The notes: generated by a model not told the origin, from the sequence alone. Counted from the first letter of the stretch, positions 10,660 through 18,563 are shown. The stretch: 46,061 nt of DNA from an uncultured Bacteroidia bacterium (GCA_902778855.1 CACYZM010000035.1:1-46061), one strand, 5' to 3'. Made by a program: numbers and translations.

Positions 10660-12400
10660 GGTTCAGAAGGGTATTAAGCTGTTCAAGATACTGGTTGAAC
10701 TTGTCGCTCTTGAACTCGGAATAGTTCATCTGGCGGAGAATGTTGATGATCTCCTTGTATTTGGCGGCGCACTGCTCGTAGTCGTCGAACTCGAACGGGA
10801 CGTCGCAGACCTTAAGCACCAGCGAGAGCATATACTCCTGGCGGTCCATCGGGCAGAGGGAGTCGATCGGGTCGAAGGCGTCCTGCTGCAGGATTACGAA
10901 GTCGATGAGCTCGCTCTTCCAGAACTGCTCGTGGTAGCTGATGGGCACGCCGTCGTCGCCGAGGATGTTGATCTGTTCGGCGATTTCCTTACCGCGGCGG
11001 ATGAGGTTCTTGGCGCGGTTCACTTTCTCGACCCAGTCCTTGCCCACGCGCTCCTTGAGGTATTCCACCACTTCGGGGTACTCGAGATATTTGGAGTAGG
11101 AGTCGATCGGGTCGACGGCGGGGTAGCGCTTCTTGTCGGCGCGGGCCTGGGCCAGCGAGTAGAAGCAGCGGGCCGCTTTCTTGGTCGATTCGGTCACAGG
11201 CTCCTTGAGGTTACCGCCGGCCGGGGAGACGGTGCCGATGAAGGTCACGGCGCCGGTCTGGCCGTTGCGCAGCTTCACGATGCCGGCACGGGCGTAGAAG
11301 TTCGAGATGATGGCGGACAGGTCGACCGGGAACGCGTCGGCGCCCGGGAGCTCTTCCATACGGTTCGACATTTCGCGGAGGGCCTGCGCCCAGCGGGAAG
11401 TCGAGTCGGCCAGCAGCAGGGCTTTCATACCCATCGCACGGTAGTATTCGCAGATGGTCATCGCGGTGTAGACCGAGGCCTCACGCGCGGCGACCGGCAT
11501 GTTCGACGTGTTGCAGATGATGGTCGTACGTTCCATCAGGTGACGGCCCGTGTGCGGGTCGATTAGCTCGGGGAACTCGGCGAAGATCTCCACCACCTCG
11601 TTGGCGCGCTCGCCGCAGGCGGCCATCACGATCACCTCGGCGTCGCCCTGCTTGGCGATGGCGTGCTGAAGCACGGTCTTGCCGCAGCCGAACGGGCCCG
11701 GGATGAAGCCCGTACCGCCTTCGGCGATCGGGTTGAGGGTATCCATGCAGCGGACGCCCGTTTCCATGATGCGGTAGGGGCGGGGCTTTTCGACGTAGCC
11801 GCCGACGGCCACCTTGACGGGCCATTTCTGGACCATCGTCACCTTGTGCTCTTCGCCCTGCGGGTCGGTGAGCACGGCCATGGTGTCGTCGATCTTGTAG
11901 TCACCTTCCGGCGCGATGGATTTGAGGGTATATTCATCCTTGAAGGAGAAGGGGACCATGATCTTGTGGGGCAGCCAGCCTTCCTTTACTTCGCCCAGCC
12001 AGTCGGCAGCATAGACGGTGTCGCCGGGTTTGGCGATCGGGGTGAAATGCCAGATCTTGTCGTGGTCCAGCGGTGCGGTATATTCTCCGCGTTTGAGGAA
12101 TACATCCTCCATGGTGGCGAGGTTGTTCTGCAGGCCGTCGTAGCTGCTCGAGAGCAGACCCGGGCCGAGCTGCACTTCGAGCATATGGCCGTCGAATTCG
12201 ACCTTGTCGCCCTGGCGCAGGCCGCGGGTGCTTTCATACACCTGCACGAAAGCGTTCCGGCCCGACACCTTGATGACCTCGGCCATCATTTTCGTGCCGC
12301 CCAGGTCGATGTGGCAGATCTCGTTCTGCGCCACGTCGCCTTCGAAACGCACCGTCACCAGGTTGGAAATGATACCGGTAACAATACCTGTTGCTTTCAT
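10649..12400 (-). CDS. ntpA: A/V-type ATPase catalytic subunit A
   Basis: A 583-residue catalytic A subunit that hydrolyses or makes ATP. The Walker A loop reads GPFGCGKTV (more often GPFGSGKTV). Other signatures are ACGERANEVVEIF, LADSTSRWAQALRE and the SPAGGNLKEPVT block. The long insertion typical of A subunits lies between the N-terminal barrel and the P-loop. It starts 15 nt after the DUF2764 gene and overlaps ntpB by 11 nt. Confidence 0.96.
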   Translation of the reverse strand: MKATGIVTGIISNLVTVRFEGDVAQNEICHIDLGGTKMMAEVIKVSGRNAFVQVYESTRGLRQGDKVEFDGHMLEVQLGPGLLSSSYDGLQNNLATMEDVFLKRGEYTAPLDHDKIWHFTPIAKPGDTVYAADWLGEVKEGWLPHKIMVPFSFKDEYTLKSIAPEGDYKIDDTMAVLTDPQGEEHKVTMVQKWPVKVAVGGYVEKPRPYRIMETGVRCMDTLNPIAEGGTGFIPGPFGCGKTVLQHAIAKQGDAEVIVMAACGERANEVVEIFAEFPELIDPHTGRHLMERTTIICNTSNMPVAAREASVYTAMTICEYYRAMGMKALLLADSTSRWAQALREMSNRMEELPGADAFPVDLSAIISNFYARAGIVKLRNGQTGAVTFIGTVSPAGGNLKEPVTESTKKAARCFYSLAQARADKKRYPAVDPIDSYSKYLEYPEVVEYLKERVGKDWVEKVNRAKNLIRRGKEIAEQINILGDDGVPISYHEQFWKSELIDFVILQQDAFDPIDSLCPMDRQEYMLSLVLKVCDVPFEFDDYEQCAAKYKEIINILRQMNYSEFKSDKFNQYLEQLNTLLNHEQ

Positions 12401-12415
12401 TCTGTATTTCGTACT

Positions 12416-12979
12416 TTATATATTTTCTTCGTTGATTCCCTGGAAAGTGCCCCGGACTTCATCGACCAGCCGGCGGAACATCGCGGCGCCGGTCTGCGGA
12501 TCGAGCCGGTTCCAGCGCGCGAGGATGTGGAGCCGGGTGATCAGCGAGAGGATCGTGTCGATCGTGAAGATGTCGAAGTCCACCAGTTCGGCCGCTTTGT
12601 TCCAGCAAAGACGGTCGAGCAGCTTCTCGCGCTGAAGGATGTCCTCGACCTTGAAGATGATCTCCGCCTTGTCGAGTTCCGGAAATTCTTCCTGCACCGG
12701 CTTGCCTTCCAGGTGGGCGACCTTGGCGAGCCGGAGTTTGCGGTCGAAGTCGAACCATTCGGTAAGGAACGGGTTGCCGGTCTGCCGGACGTTCCGGTAG
12801 AAGTGCGGGTTCAGATGGCTCCCATCGAGGCCGAATTCCAGCCAGTCCACCAGTTTGCCGTCCTTTTCGGAGAGCAGCCCCTTCACCTCGGCGACCGTGG
12901 CGGATGCGTCGAGCGGATGCTGTTCAAAGTCGAGCAGCAGGTCGGGGAAGCTGGCGATGATATACGGGTAATTGGCCAT
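12416..12979 (-). CDS. DUF2764 protein of the ATPase operon
   Basis: A 187-residue soluble, mostly helical protein (MANYPYIIASFPDLLLDF at the start). I recognise it as DUF2764, a family that in Bacteroidota sits between the E and A genes of the A/V-type ATPase operon. No gene for the C/d subunit, which joins the central stalk to the c ring, is present in this operon, and DUF2764 has been suggested as its replacement; that role is inference. The start codon shares one base with the stop of ntpE (TAATG), so the two are translated in tight coupling. Confidence 0.8.
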   Translation of the reverse strand: MANYPYIIASFPDLLLDFEQHPLDASATVAEVKGLLSEKDGKLVDWLEFGLDGSHLNPHFYRNVRQTGNPFLTEWFDFDRKLRLAKVAHLEGKPVQEEFPELDKAEIIFKVEDILQREKLLDRLCWNKAAELVDFDIFTIDTILSLITRLHILARWNRLDPQTGAAMFRRLVDEVRGTFQGINEENI

Positions 12980-13593
12980 TATTTGCCGAAGAGGATCTTC
13001 TTGGTCGCCGGACGGAGATATTCACCGACCAGGCCGGTGAAGTCGTCGGCGGTGAAGCTCAGCTGGTAGCCGCCGTCTTTCGGCCCGATCTTGAAGCCAT
13101 TGGCCAGGCCTTTCACGTTCTTGACGTCGATGCCGGCCGACAACTGTTTGACGGCTTCGTTGGTAAATGCCTGTTCCAGTTCGTTCTGGGCTTGGGCCGG
13201 GAGGATGACGTCGAGTCCCACGCCGTCGGGGTTGGCGGCATTGAACGACTTGACGACGGTCTCGAGGAGACTCTGGACGAATTTGCCGTCCGACAGGGCG
13301 GCGCCGACGGGCTTGGCTACGGCTTTCGTGATGACCATGTTCTCCACCTGCTGCCGGAGCGCGGCGATGGTCTGCGTGGAAGCCATCTTGAGGTCGCCCT
13401 CGACCATCGTGCGGGTCTCGGCCGCCTCTTTCTCGGCGGCGGCGTGGATCGCCTCGGCTTCTTCGCGCGCCTTCGCTACGATTTCCTGCGCCTCCTTGCG
13501 TGCCTTGGCCAGCAACTGCTCTGCTTCCTGCCTGCCTTTCGACAGACCTTCCTCATACAGCCGGTCCGTCAATTCTTGCAACTTGTTCTGCAT
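12979..13593 (-). CDS. ntpE: A/V-type ATPase peripheral stalk subunit E
   Basis: 204 residues. An N-terminal coiled coil rich in Ala, Glu and Lys (residues ~5-75) precedes a globular C-terminal domain that would bind the top of the A3B3 head. This is the layout of E subunits of the peripheral stalk. It is the first gene of the operon. The usual partner of the E coiled coil (G/H subunit) is not encoded next to it. Confidence 0.88.
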   Translation of the reverse strand: MQNKLQELTDRLYEEGLSKGRQEAEQLLAKARKEAQEIVAKAREEAEAIHAAAEKEAAETRTMVEGDLKMASTQTIAALRQQVENMVITKAVAKPVGAALSDGKFVQSLLETVVKSFNAANPDGVGLDVILPAQAQNELEQAFTNEAVKQLSAGIDVKNVKGLANGFKIGPKDGGYQLSFTADDFTGLVGEYLRPATKKILFGK

Positions 13594-13628
13594 AATTATC
13601 TTTCGTATTTCCTTTCGATTTTATCCAG

Positions 13629-13659
13629 CAAAAATACGAAGAAAAACCGGCTTTGGCAA
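13629..13659 (-). promoter_or_regulatory. Promoter of the A/V-type ATPase operon
   Basis: On the minus strand TATTTTTG (plus 13629-13636) is a perfect Bacteroidota -7 box, and TTG (plus 13657-13659) lies 20 nt upstream as the -33 box. The ntpE start codon follows 35 nt after the -7 box. Confidence 0.65.
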
Positions 13660-13712
13660 TAGATTAGCATTATTCGGCAGTCTTCCTTCTGTCTTTCTTC
13701 TGCGAGCCTTTC

Positions 13713-13856
13713 CGTCAAAGTGTATTCAACCCAATGGCGTTTGTGCGCATTTATTCCTATCTGCCCTGAGGACACTACCCTTTATAGATGGGGGTGTCTT
13801 CAGCGTAAGACCTCGTTGTGTGTCTCCGTGACCTTTTCGTTGTGCACACTCTGGCG
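13713..13856. repeat. Palindromic element A of a ~142-bp family (REP-like)
   Basis: Left arm CGTCAAAGTGTATTCA (13713-13728) and right arm TGTGCACACTCTGGCG (13841-13856) are imperfect inverted repeats. A central hairpin pairs CTGAGGACAC (13766-13775) with GTGTCTTCAG (13794-13803). The hairpin begins 53 nt from the left end, as in copies B and C. The element lies just downstream of the transposase gene at 13871 and fills the gap between it and the ATPase promoter. Confidence 0.8.
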
Positions 13857-13870
13857 GATGAGGCGGAAGA

Positions 13871-14794
13871 TCAAATATACTTGCAGATTTCTGCGTAGGG
13901 GAGGCGGACCAGGGTGGCGAGTTGCCTTTTGTTCAGGTGGAACTGTTTCCAAAGTTGTTGGGCAAGCCGGACTCTTTGGGGTGGTGTCAGCCGTCGGACG
14001 TCTTTGAATCCATATAGTGCCTGCATCAGACTGTGGCACTTGGACCGCGCTTCAGCATCGTCTATTGATAGGCCTCGTGCCATGGCCAGTTTTTCTTTGA
14101 CGATCTGGTCTCGACTGCGGTTGCTCGCCAAAAAAACGCGATAACGGTTGGCTGTTCGGTAAATCCGTTCAAAATGAGCGACATCTACATAGTTTTCCGG
14201 AAGAAGGATTCCGTTGCACAACTTCCAGTGACCAGGTACTCTGCGATAGGTGTTGAGGATAATCCGTTGCTCGTGGACACTCAGGTCGCCGACATATGTG
14301 GGTTTCAGTATTTCACCGGAATCGGCTCTGCACCAGAGGGACTGATGCCCTTTGCTGCGAAAATACATCGAGCCCGTTCCCCAGGGGTAATCGTAAGGCA
14401 TTACCTGTTTGCCGTCTTTCGTCGGTTGAACGATCGAATAGGTCCCGACGCTCAGAAGGTATTCTTCGGAGTCGATATATAGAATTTCCAAATCGAGTTC
14501 GGCATCCTTCCGCGTCCCCCGTGTACGACCGACATGATGCGCCCAACTGTCCTCATACATCAGTTTGAAAGCCGTACACGCAGGTTTCGTCCCATAGAGA
14601 AGAGAATGCGGGTGGGTGTCTTCAATGGAGAAAGACAGAACGACGACATCGCAGTTGGCGGCACAAACGCCAATCAGATTGAAGGCAACCCGATAGTCGT
14701 CATCATCAGCGATGAAAAGTGGGGAGAGATCTCCGTCCGAGCAGAGATGGTAATAGCCGGGCTGATCCGGATAGGGGGGATTGTTCGTCATCAT
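13871..14794 (-). CDS. Y1 transposase of the RAYT (REP-associated) type
   Basis: 307 residues. The N-terminal ~150 residues match the Y1/IS200-like transposase fold as found in single-copy Bacteroidota RAYT-type genes: GYYHLCSDG near 13-21, an HUH-like pair His61-Pro-His63 in EDTHPHSLLYG, a candidate nucleophile Tyr119 in GTYSIVQP, then YPWGTGSMYF. The C-terminal ~60 residues look like a helix-turn-helix DNA-binding segment (NKRQLATLVRLPYAEI). It is not flanked by IS200 or IS605 ends. Instead a ~142-bp palindromic element lies on each side (13713-13856, 14914-15056) and a third is 1 kb away, the arrangement of RAYT/REP loci. The first motif residue is Pro rather than the usual bulky hydrophobic residue between the histidines, so activity is uncertain. 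Confidence 0.75.
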   Translation of the reverse strand: MMTNNPPYPDQPGYYHLCSDGDLSPLFIADDDDYRVAFNLIGVCAANCDVVVLSFSIEDTHPHSLLYGTKPACTAFKLMYEDSWAHHVGRTRGTRKDAELDLEILYIDSEEYLLSVGTYSIVQPTKDGKQVMPYDYPWGTGSMYFRSKGHQSLWCRADSGEILKPTYVGDLSVHEQRIILNTYRRVPGHWKLCNGILLPENYVDVAHFERIYRTANRYRVFLASNRSRDQIVKEKLAMARGLSIDDAEARSKCHSLMQALYGFKDVRRLTPPQRVRLAQQLWKQFHLNKRQLATLVRLPYAEICKYI

Positions 14795-14857
14795 ATCTAA
14801 TCTCGCTCCTCAATCGTTTGCCACCGACGTGATGACCCGACGAGTCGTCGCTACAAA

Positions 14858-14865
14858 CAAAGATA
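14858..14865 (-). promoter_or_regulatory. -7 box of the RAYT gene
   Basis: TATCTTTG on the minus strand fits TAnnTTTG exactly, 63 nt upstream of the start codon at 14794. No clear -33 box is visible. Confidence 0.45.
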
Positions 14866-14913
14866 CGCCATTTTTTCGGAGATTGTCTGCTTGCTTGTTC
14901 TTTTTGGGCTTTT

Positions 14914-15056
14914 CGTCAAAGTGTATTCACTGCTCTGCCTTCCAGCTATGTTTTTGACAAGGCAAACTGAAGACACAGCCCTTGGCAAGGGGGGTGTCCG
15001 CAATGCAGGACCTCACGATAACGATAATAATATGCTTGTGTGATTACACGATGGCG
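14914..15056. repeat. Palindromic element B of the ~142-bp family
   Basis: Left arm CGTCAAAGTGTATTCA (14914-14929) is identical to that of element A over 16 bases. Right arm TGATTACACGATGGCG (15041-15056) differs from the element C arm at three places. The central hairpin runs from CTGAAGACAC (14967-14976) to GTGTC (14994-14998), with an inner stem CCCTT/AAGGG. The right arm overlaps the last codons and the stop of the EcsC gene. Confidence 0.8.
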
Positions 15057-15775
15057 GAACCGGTACCGCCAAGCTCCCACTGGTAGTCCAGTTCTTTCTT
15101 GAGTTTGCGGCACATAGGCTTGAACGTGAAGTAGGTAATGCCGGCCGAGATGGGGGCGCCGGCGAGCGGAATGACTTTTCCGACGGCTTTTGCGAAGCCG
15201 TCTTCGGAGAGTTTGACGCCGATCCACTTGCAGACCTGCTGGACCATGCTGTAGACCCAGGCTTTGTTGAGCGCGGCCTCCAGGAGACGCCTTTCGACCT
15301 GAACCCGGAGGGCATCGAGCAGCGTACGGACGGCGGCCTGGGCACCCTGGGCGCCCATCATCACGCCAATCCAGAGAATCATCAGGTGAGCGGTCTGGTC
15401 GTTGATTTCGCCCGTGTCATCGCGCATGTCCGGCCAACCGTACAGGTATAGCATTTTTTCAACCAAGGCGATGGCGTTGCCGTAGAACTGCGCGACATCG
15501 GCCGGGATGGTTCCAGCCATCGCCCAGCCGCCCGGAAGGCCGGCCAGCGCCGAGACCGAGCAGACGGCCGTCGTCTGATAGCGGATGCAACCGTTGGCGA
15601 TCTGATCGATCAACTTCTTGTCGACCAGCCCTTTCGGCCCGTAAAGAATGACCTTGTCGATCGTTTCGCGATCCAGATACGGAGCCAGTTCCTTCCGAAG
15701 GAAAGGCTCTCTGTCGACCGTCACCACCGGCAGCTTCATCGCCGCCTTGATGACCTTGTTGAAATTCACTGCCAT
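15044..15775 (-). CDS. EcsC family protein
   Basis: 243 residues from MAVNFNKVIKAAM; the start at 15775 is preferred because a perfect -7 box lies just upstream. The middle and C-terminal parts carry the EcsC-family pattern (LAGLPGGWAMAGTIPADVAQFYGN, quoted here only in part: GGWAMAGTIPADVAQFYG; then YLYGWPD) with Gly/Ala-rich hydrophobic stretches that could lie in or on the membrane. The function of the family is not well defined; the Bacillus member sits in an operon with an ABC transporter involved in secretion. The gene is enclosed by palindromic elements B and C, and its stop codon lies inside the right arm of B. Confidence 0.7.
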   Translation of the reverse strand: MAVNFNKVIKAAMKLPVVTVDREPFLRKELAPYLDRETIDKVILYGPKGLVDKKLIDQIANGCIRYQTTAVCSVSALAGLPGGWAMAGTIPADVAQFYGNAIALVEKMLYLYGWPDMRDDTGEINDQTAHLMILWIGVMMGAQGAQAAVRTLLDALRVQVERRLLEAALNKAWVYSMVQQVCKWIGVKLSEDGFAKAVGKVIPLAGAPISAGITYFTFKPMCRKLKKELDYQWELGGTGSAIV

Positions 15776-15779
15776 AATA

Positions 15780-15787
15780 CAAAGATA
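15780..15787 (-). promoter_or_regulatory. -7 box directly before the EcsC gene
   Basis: TATCTTTG on the minus strand ends four bases before the ATG at 15775. If used, transcription would begin at or next to the start codon, giving a leaderless message. Confidence 0.5.
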
Positions 15788-15817
15788 GCAAAAACCTTGG
15801 AGACTTTGCGGCTTTCC

Positions 15818-15959
15818 CGTCAGCGTGTATTCAGCCGGGCAGCTTTTGCGGGTTGTGAAATAGGGTGCTGCTGAATACACCCACCTTGCAGAGGGCGGTG
15901 TCCGCAGGTTGGGCCATATAGAGGTTACTTATGGGCACTTGAATGAATACACTCTGGCG
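15818..15959. repeat. Palindromic element C of the ~142-bp family
   Basis: Left arm CGTCAGCGTGTATTCA (15818-15833) and right arm TGAATACACTCTGGCG (15944-15959) pair over most of their length. The hairpin strands are CTGAATACACC (15871-15881) and GGTGTCCGCAG (15897-15907). The right-arm motif TGAATACAC therefore appears twice and its complement twice, in alternating direction. The tandem array that follows begins inside the right arm. Confidence 0.8.
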
Positions 15960-16106
15960 AAAGTGAATGTGCTGGTAAAGTGAATGTTCTAGCGAGAGTG
16001 AATGATCTAGCGAGAGTGAATGATCTAGCGAGAGTGAATGATCTGGCGAGAGTGAATGATCTGGCGAGAGTGAATATGCTGGCGAATGTAAACGTGCTGG
16101 CGAAAG
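15944..16106. repeat. 18-bp tandem array grown from the element C right arm
   Basis: Nine head-to-tail units. The first two are 20 and 17 bp, then seven units of 18 bp start at 15981, 15999, 16017, 16035, 16053, 16071 and 16089. The core unit is TGAATGATCTRGCGAGAG. Two central pairs are identical, and the outer units drift (the first is the arm itself, TGAATACACTCTGGCGAAAG). There are no spacers, so it is not a CRISPR array. The period is a multiple of three and gives a repeated LARVND peptide in one frame, which is probably accidental. Confidence 0.9.
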
Positions 16107-16130
16107 TGAACGCCCAACCGCGATTTTTCG

Positions 16131-16138
16131 TAGCTTTG
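16131..16138 (+). promoter_or_regulatory. -7 box directly before the gene at 16143
   Basis: TAGCTTTG matches TAnnTTTG exactly and ends four bases before the ATG at 16143, again implying an almost leaderless message. Confidence 0.5.
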
Positions 16139-16142
16139 TTAT

Positions 16143-16515
16143 ATGATGGAAAACAAACGTATTTATAACGGTATCGAACGGCCGGCTTTCACGCCGGAGA
16201 TGATTCAGGAGTTGCGGCCCGATGAGGTGTTTGTGTTCGGTTCAAACCTGGCGGAAATTCGGCGCGGTAATAGGGCAGGGCGTCGGCCTGCAGGGCCAGA
16301 GCTATGCGATCCCGACGATGCAGGGCGGAGTCGAGACCATCAAACCCTATGTCGATGAGTTCATTGCCTTTGCGAAGGCGCACCCCGAACTGTTCTTCTA
16401 TGTGACACGCATCGGTTGCGGAATCGCCGGGTTTGTCGACGCGGAAATCGCCCCGCTTTTCGCAGAGGCTGTCGGCTGCGACAACATCTGTCTGCCTGCG
16501 ACTTTTCTTCGTTAG
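16143..16515 (+). pseudogene. Small conserved protein (A1S_2505-like), frame broken
   Basis: The first ~30 residues (FTPEMIQELRPDEVFVFGSN, LA) and the last ~85 residues (KFGAVIGQGVGLQGQSYAIP, then VTRIGCGIAGF and EIAPLF) belong to one widespread small protein family, but in different frames. The join is near 16250-16260. From memory of the family, a short Gly/His/Ala-rich stretch normally lies between GSNL and KFGA, and it is missing here along with the frame. I associate the family with the name A1S_2505 phage-related protein; no activity is established. The break could be a real small deletion or a sequence error. Confidence 0.6.
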
Positions 16516-16533
16516 TCGAGAGGGTCTGTCCCG

Positions 16534-17574
16534 TTAGAAAGCAAAGCCGAGGCCGAAGGTGGCGGCGACCTGGCGGGCGGGGTGAAGCCAGGAAATCCCG
16601 GCGGATAGGGCAATGTGGCGCCAGGAGGCGATGGCCCCGGCTTCGAGGGTCAATCCGCGGAAGGAGAGATCCGAGACTTCGGCCCAACTGCCGGTAATGT
16701 CGTGCCAGTAGTGCTTTTCAGCGCCTATGCCGCCGGTGGCGAAAACCGAAAGGTGTTCGCCGAAGCGGAAAACTGGACCGGCATTGACCATCCATGCCGT
16801 GCAGGCTGTCGAGCCATCTCCCCAGAAGCGCCCGCCGCCTTCGATGGCGCCGTCGGAGGTGCATCGATAACTGGCCGAGACCGACTGAAAGTTGCTCCTG
16901 CCGGAAACAACCATGCCCAGACGCCGCCCCGCGAGTCCGGCCATGCCTCCATAAGTATATGCTTTCGGTACGGAAACGCTGGCCAGCACGAACCCATGCA
17001 GGCCTTGCGGTTGCCGTGTGTAAGCTTGATATTGCAGCGGAACCCGGTGGATTTCAGGTTCGGGTTGCCGACGCTCCGGCAGAGAAATCGCCTTGGGAGA
17101 TAGGGAAGGGGCGCTGCAGCGCAAGGCTAAATGCTGGACCTCATTCAGCGCCAGGCGTCGGTTCGGAATGAATGTGTTCTGGCGCGGAACTCGAGTCACT
17201 GGGTCTGGTTGTATGGTTTCCGTTTTCGGTTTTCCGGTTTCCGGCTTTGATTTCTGTTGGGGCGCATAGCCGCCAACGGTCCTCGCGTATTCGTCGCGGA
17301 TGCGGGCGAAGCGCTTGCGCTGGGCGGGACTCATCTTGCCGGAAGCGCCTTGCAGCGTGCTTTTCAACTGCGAAAGTTCCTGCAGCAAGCCGGCGAGCGA
17401 ACGGTCGGCCACGGCAGCGCCGGAGACGACTTTCGCGCGCAATTCCAGGCATTGCTCCGAGATGTGCTCGTAACGGTCGAGCACTGCGTCCCAGTCGGTT
17501 TGCCCGAAAGCGGTGGCACGTCCCAGTATCAGACAAATCGCCGCGACCAGCAGATATCTTACGATTTGAACCAT
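16534..17574 (-). CDS. Secreted protein with a beta-barrel-like C-terminus
   Basis: 346 residues with a signal peptide (about 1-24, ending in AFGQ). Then come a helical region of about 90 residues, a Pro/Lys/Thr-rich linker (~105-175), and a C-terminal half of alternating Gly/aromatic strands that ends in Phe (FGLGFAF), the usual end of outer-membrane barrels. I do not recognise the family. It is read divergently from the Ser/Thr kinase at 17631, with 56 nt between the two starts, so the two may share control. Confidence 0.6.
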   Translation of the reverse strand: MVQIVRYLLVAAICLILGRATAFGQTDWDAVLDRYEHISEQCLELRAKVVSGAAVADRSLAGLLQELSQLKSTLQGASGKMSPAQRKRFARIRDEYARTVGGYAPQQKSKPETGKPKTETIQPDPVTRVPRQNTFIPNRRLALNEVQHLALRCSAPSLSPKAISLPERRQPEPEIHRVPLQYQAYTRQPQGLHGFVLASVSVPKAYTYGGMAGLAGRRLGMVVSGRSNFQSVSASYRCTSDGAIEGGGRFWGDGSTACTAWMVNAGPVFRFGEHLSVFATGGIGAEKHYWHDITGSWAEVSDLSFRGLTLEAGAIASWRHIALSAGISWLHPARQVAATFGLGFAF

Positions 17575-17630
17575 TTTTGAGCCGTAAAAGTAACAAAATA
17601 ATCAGTATCTTTACAAAATCAAGCAAAGCG

Positions 17631-18563
17631 ATGGACGAAGATTCCGGATTTTTCGACGCCCACGGACAGTTGGTCGAAAACCATACTTCCGCACCCGAAT
17701 TGATACATCAATCAGCGGGCGGCTGGAGTCTGCTCTATCGCTTCGATAAGGGTGGCCGCTTCCGCGTTTACAAGGCGCTCAAACCTGAATTTCGTGGCAA
17801 GCAACCCTACGAAAGTCTCTTGCGCAAGGAGTTCGAAATCGGTTACGCCCTCTCGCATCCGAATATCTGCGAGGTGTATGGCTTCTGCTTTTTGCCGGAA
17901 CTGGGCAACGCCATTGAAATGGAATGGATTGACGGCCGGACGCTCACTTCGCTGCTGGAACAGGGTGTTCCTGCACCGGACCTGTCCGAAAAACTGATCG
18001 GCCAGCTCTGCGACGCTCTGGAATATCTGCACAACCGGCAGGTGATCCATCGCGACATCAAGCCCTCGAACATCCTGGTCACCAACAACGGCAACAATGT
18101 TAAACTCATTGACTTCGGTCTTTCGGACACCGACAGCCATCGCATCTTCAAGAACCCGGCCGGCACCGAATCGTTCGCCGCTCCGGAACTCCTCGACGGC
18201 CGTCCCGTGGATTGCCGGGCCGACATCTTCTCCTTGGGCAAGGTGATTGCCCTGCTGGCGCCGCGCAATGCCGCCGTGGTGCGCAAATGCACGCAATTGG
18301 ATCCGAATCTTCGCTACAAAGATATCGTCTCGCTTCGCAAAGCCCTGCAGCGCAAGTCAAAACAGTGGATTTGGGGCTTGCTTTCCGTGATTGTGGTCGG
18401 CCTGGCCGCCATCCTGCTCCTCTATTCGGAAAAGCATCCCGCACCTGAGCCGGACCCGCTCCCGCCCGCCGATACCCTCGCCGGGGAGACGCTGATCACC
18501 GACCCTTCGACCATCGATGACCTCTTCCGGCAGGCCACCGATCTTTTCGACAAGAATCAGTAG
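17631..18563 (+). CDS. Membrane Ser/Thr protein kinase (Hanks type)
   Basis: 310 residues. The kinase domain has a VYKAL strand with likely ATP-binding Lys48, the catalytic loop HRDIKPSN (140-147), DFG (161-163) and the APE-like AAPELL. The glycine loop is weak. A single membrane helix (near residues 244-265) follows, then a short Pro-rich tail of ~45 residues, so the kinase is cytoplasmic with a brief outer segment and no PASTA repeats. The start at 17631 was chosen because the same frame upstream is antisense to the neighbouring gene and lacks protein character. It overlaps the convergent gene at 18557 by 7 nt. Its substrates are unknown. Confidence 0.88.
   Translation: MDEDSGFFDAHGQLVENHTSAPELIHQSAGGWSLLYRFDKGGRFRVYKALKPEFRGKQPYESLLRKEFEIGYALSHPNICEVYGFCFLPELGNAIEMEWIDGRTLTSLLEQGVPAPDLSEKLIGQLCDALEYLHNRQVIHRDIKPSNILVTNNGNNVKLIDFGLSDTDSHRIFKNPAGTESFAAPELLDGRPVDCRADIFSLGKVIALLAPRNAAVVRKCTQLDPNLRYKDIVSLRKALQRKSKQWIWGLLSVIVVGLAAILLLYSEKHPAPEPDPLPPADTLAGETLITDPSTIDDLFRQATDLFDKNQ

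Noticed and set aside
13871-14794. An ordinary IS200/IS605 insertion sequence
   Set aside because: There is no TnpB, no typical IS ends, the HUH region is of the RAYT type, and the flanks are shared palindromic elements that also occur away from the gene.
15944-16106. CRISPR array
   Set aside because: The units are directly adjacent with no unique spacers, and no cas gene is in the window.
15980-16168. A 62-residue open frame with a repeated LARVND peptide across the 18-bp array
   Set aside because: It exists because the repeat period is a multiple of three and lacks stops. It has no ribosome site, overlaps the next gene, and the repeats clearly derive from a non-coding palindrome arm.
17172-17630. 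A longer N-terminus for the Ser/Thr kinase
   Set aside because: The upstream part is antisense to the barrel-like protein gene and is rich in Arg and Ser without kinase features; ATG at 17631 gives a normal start.
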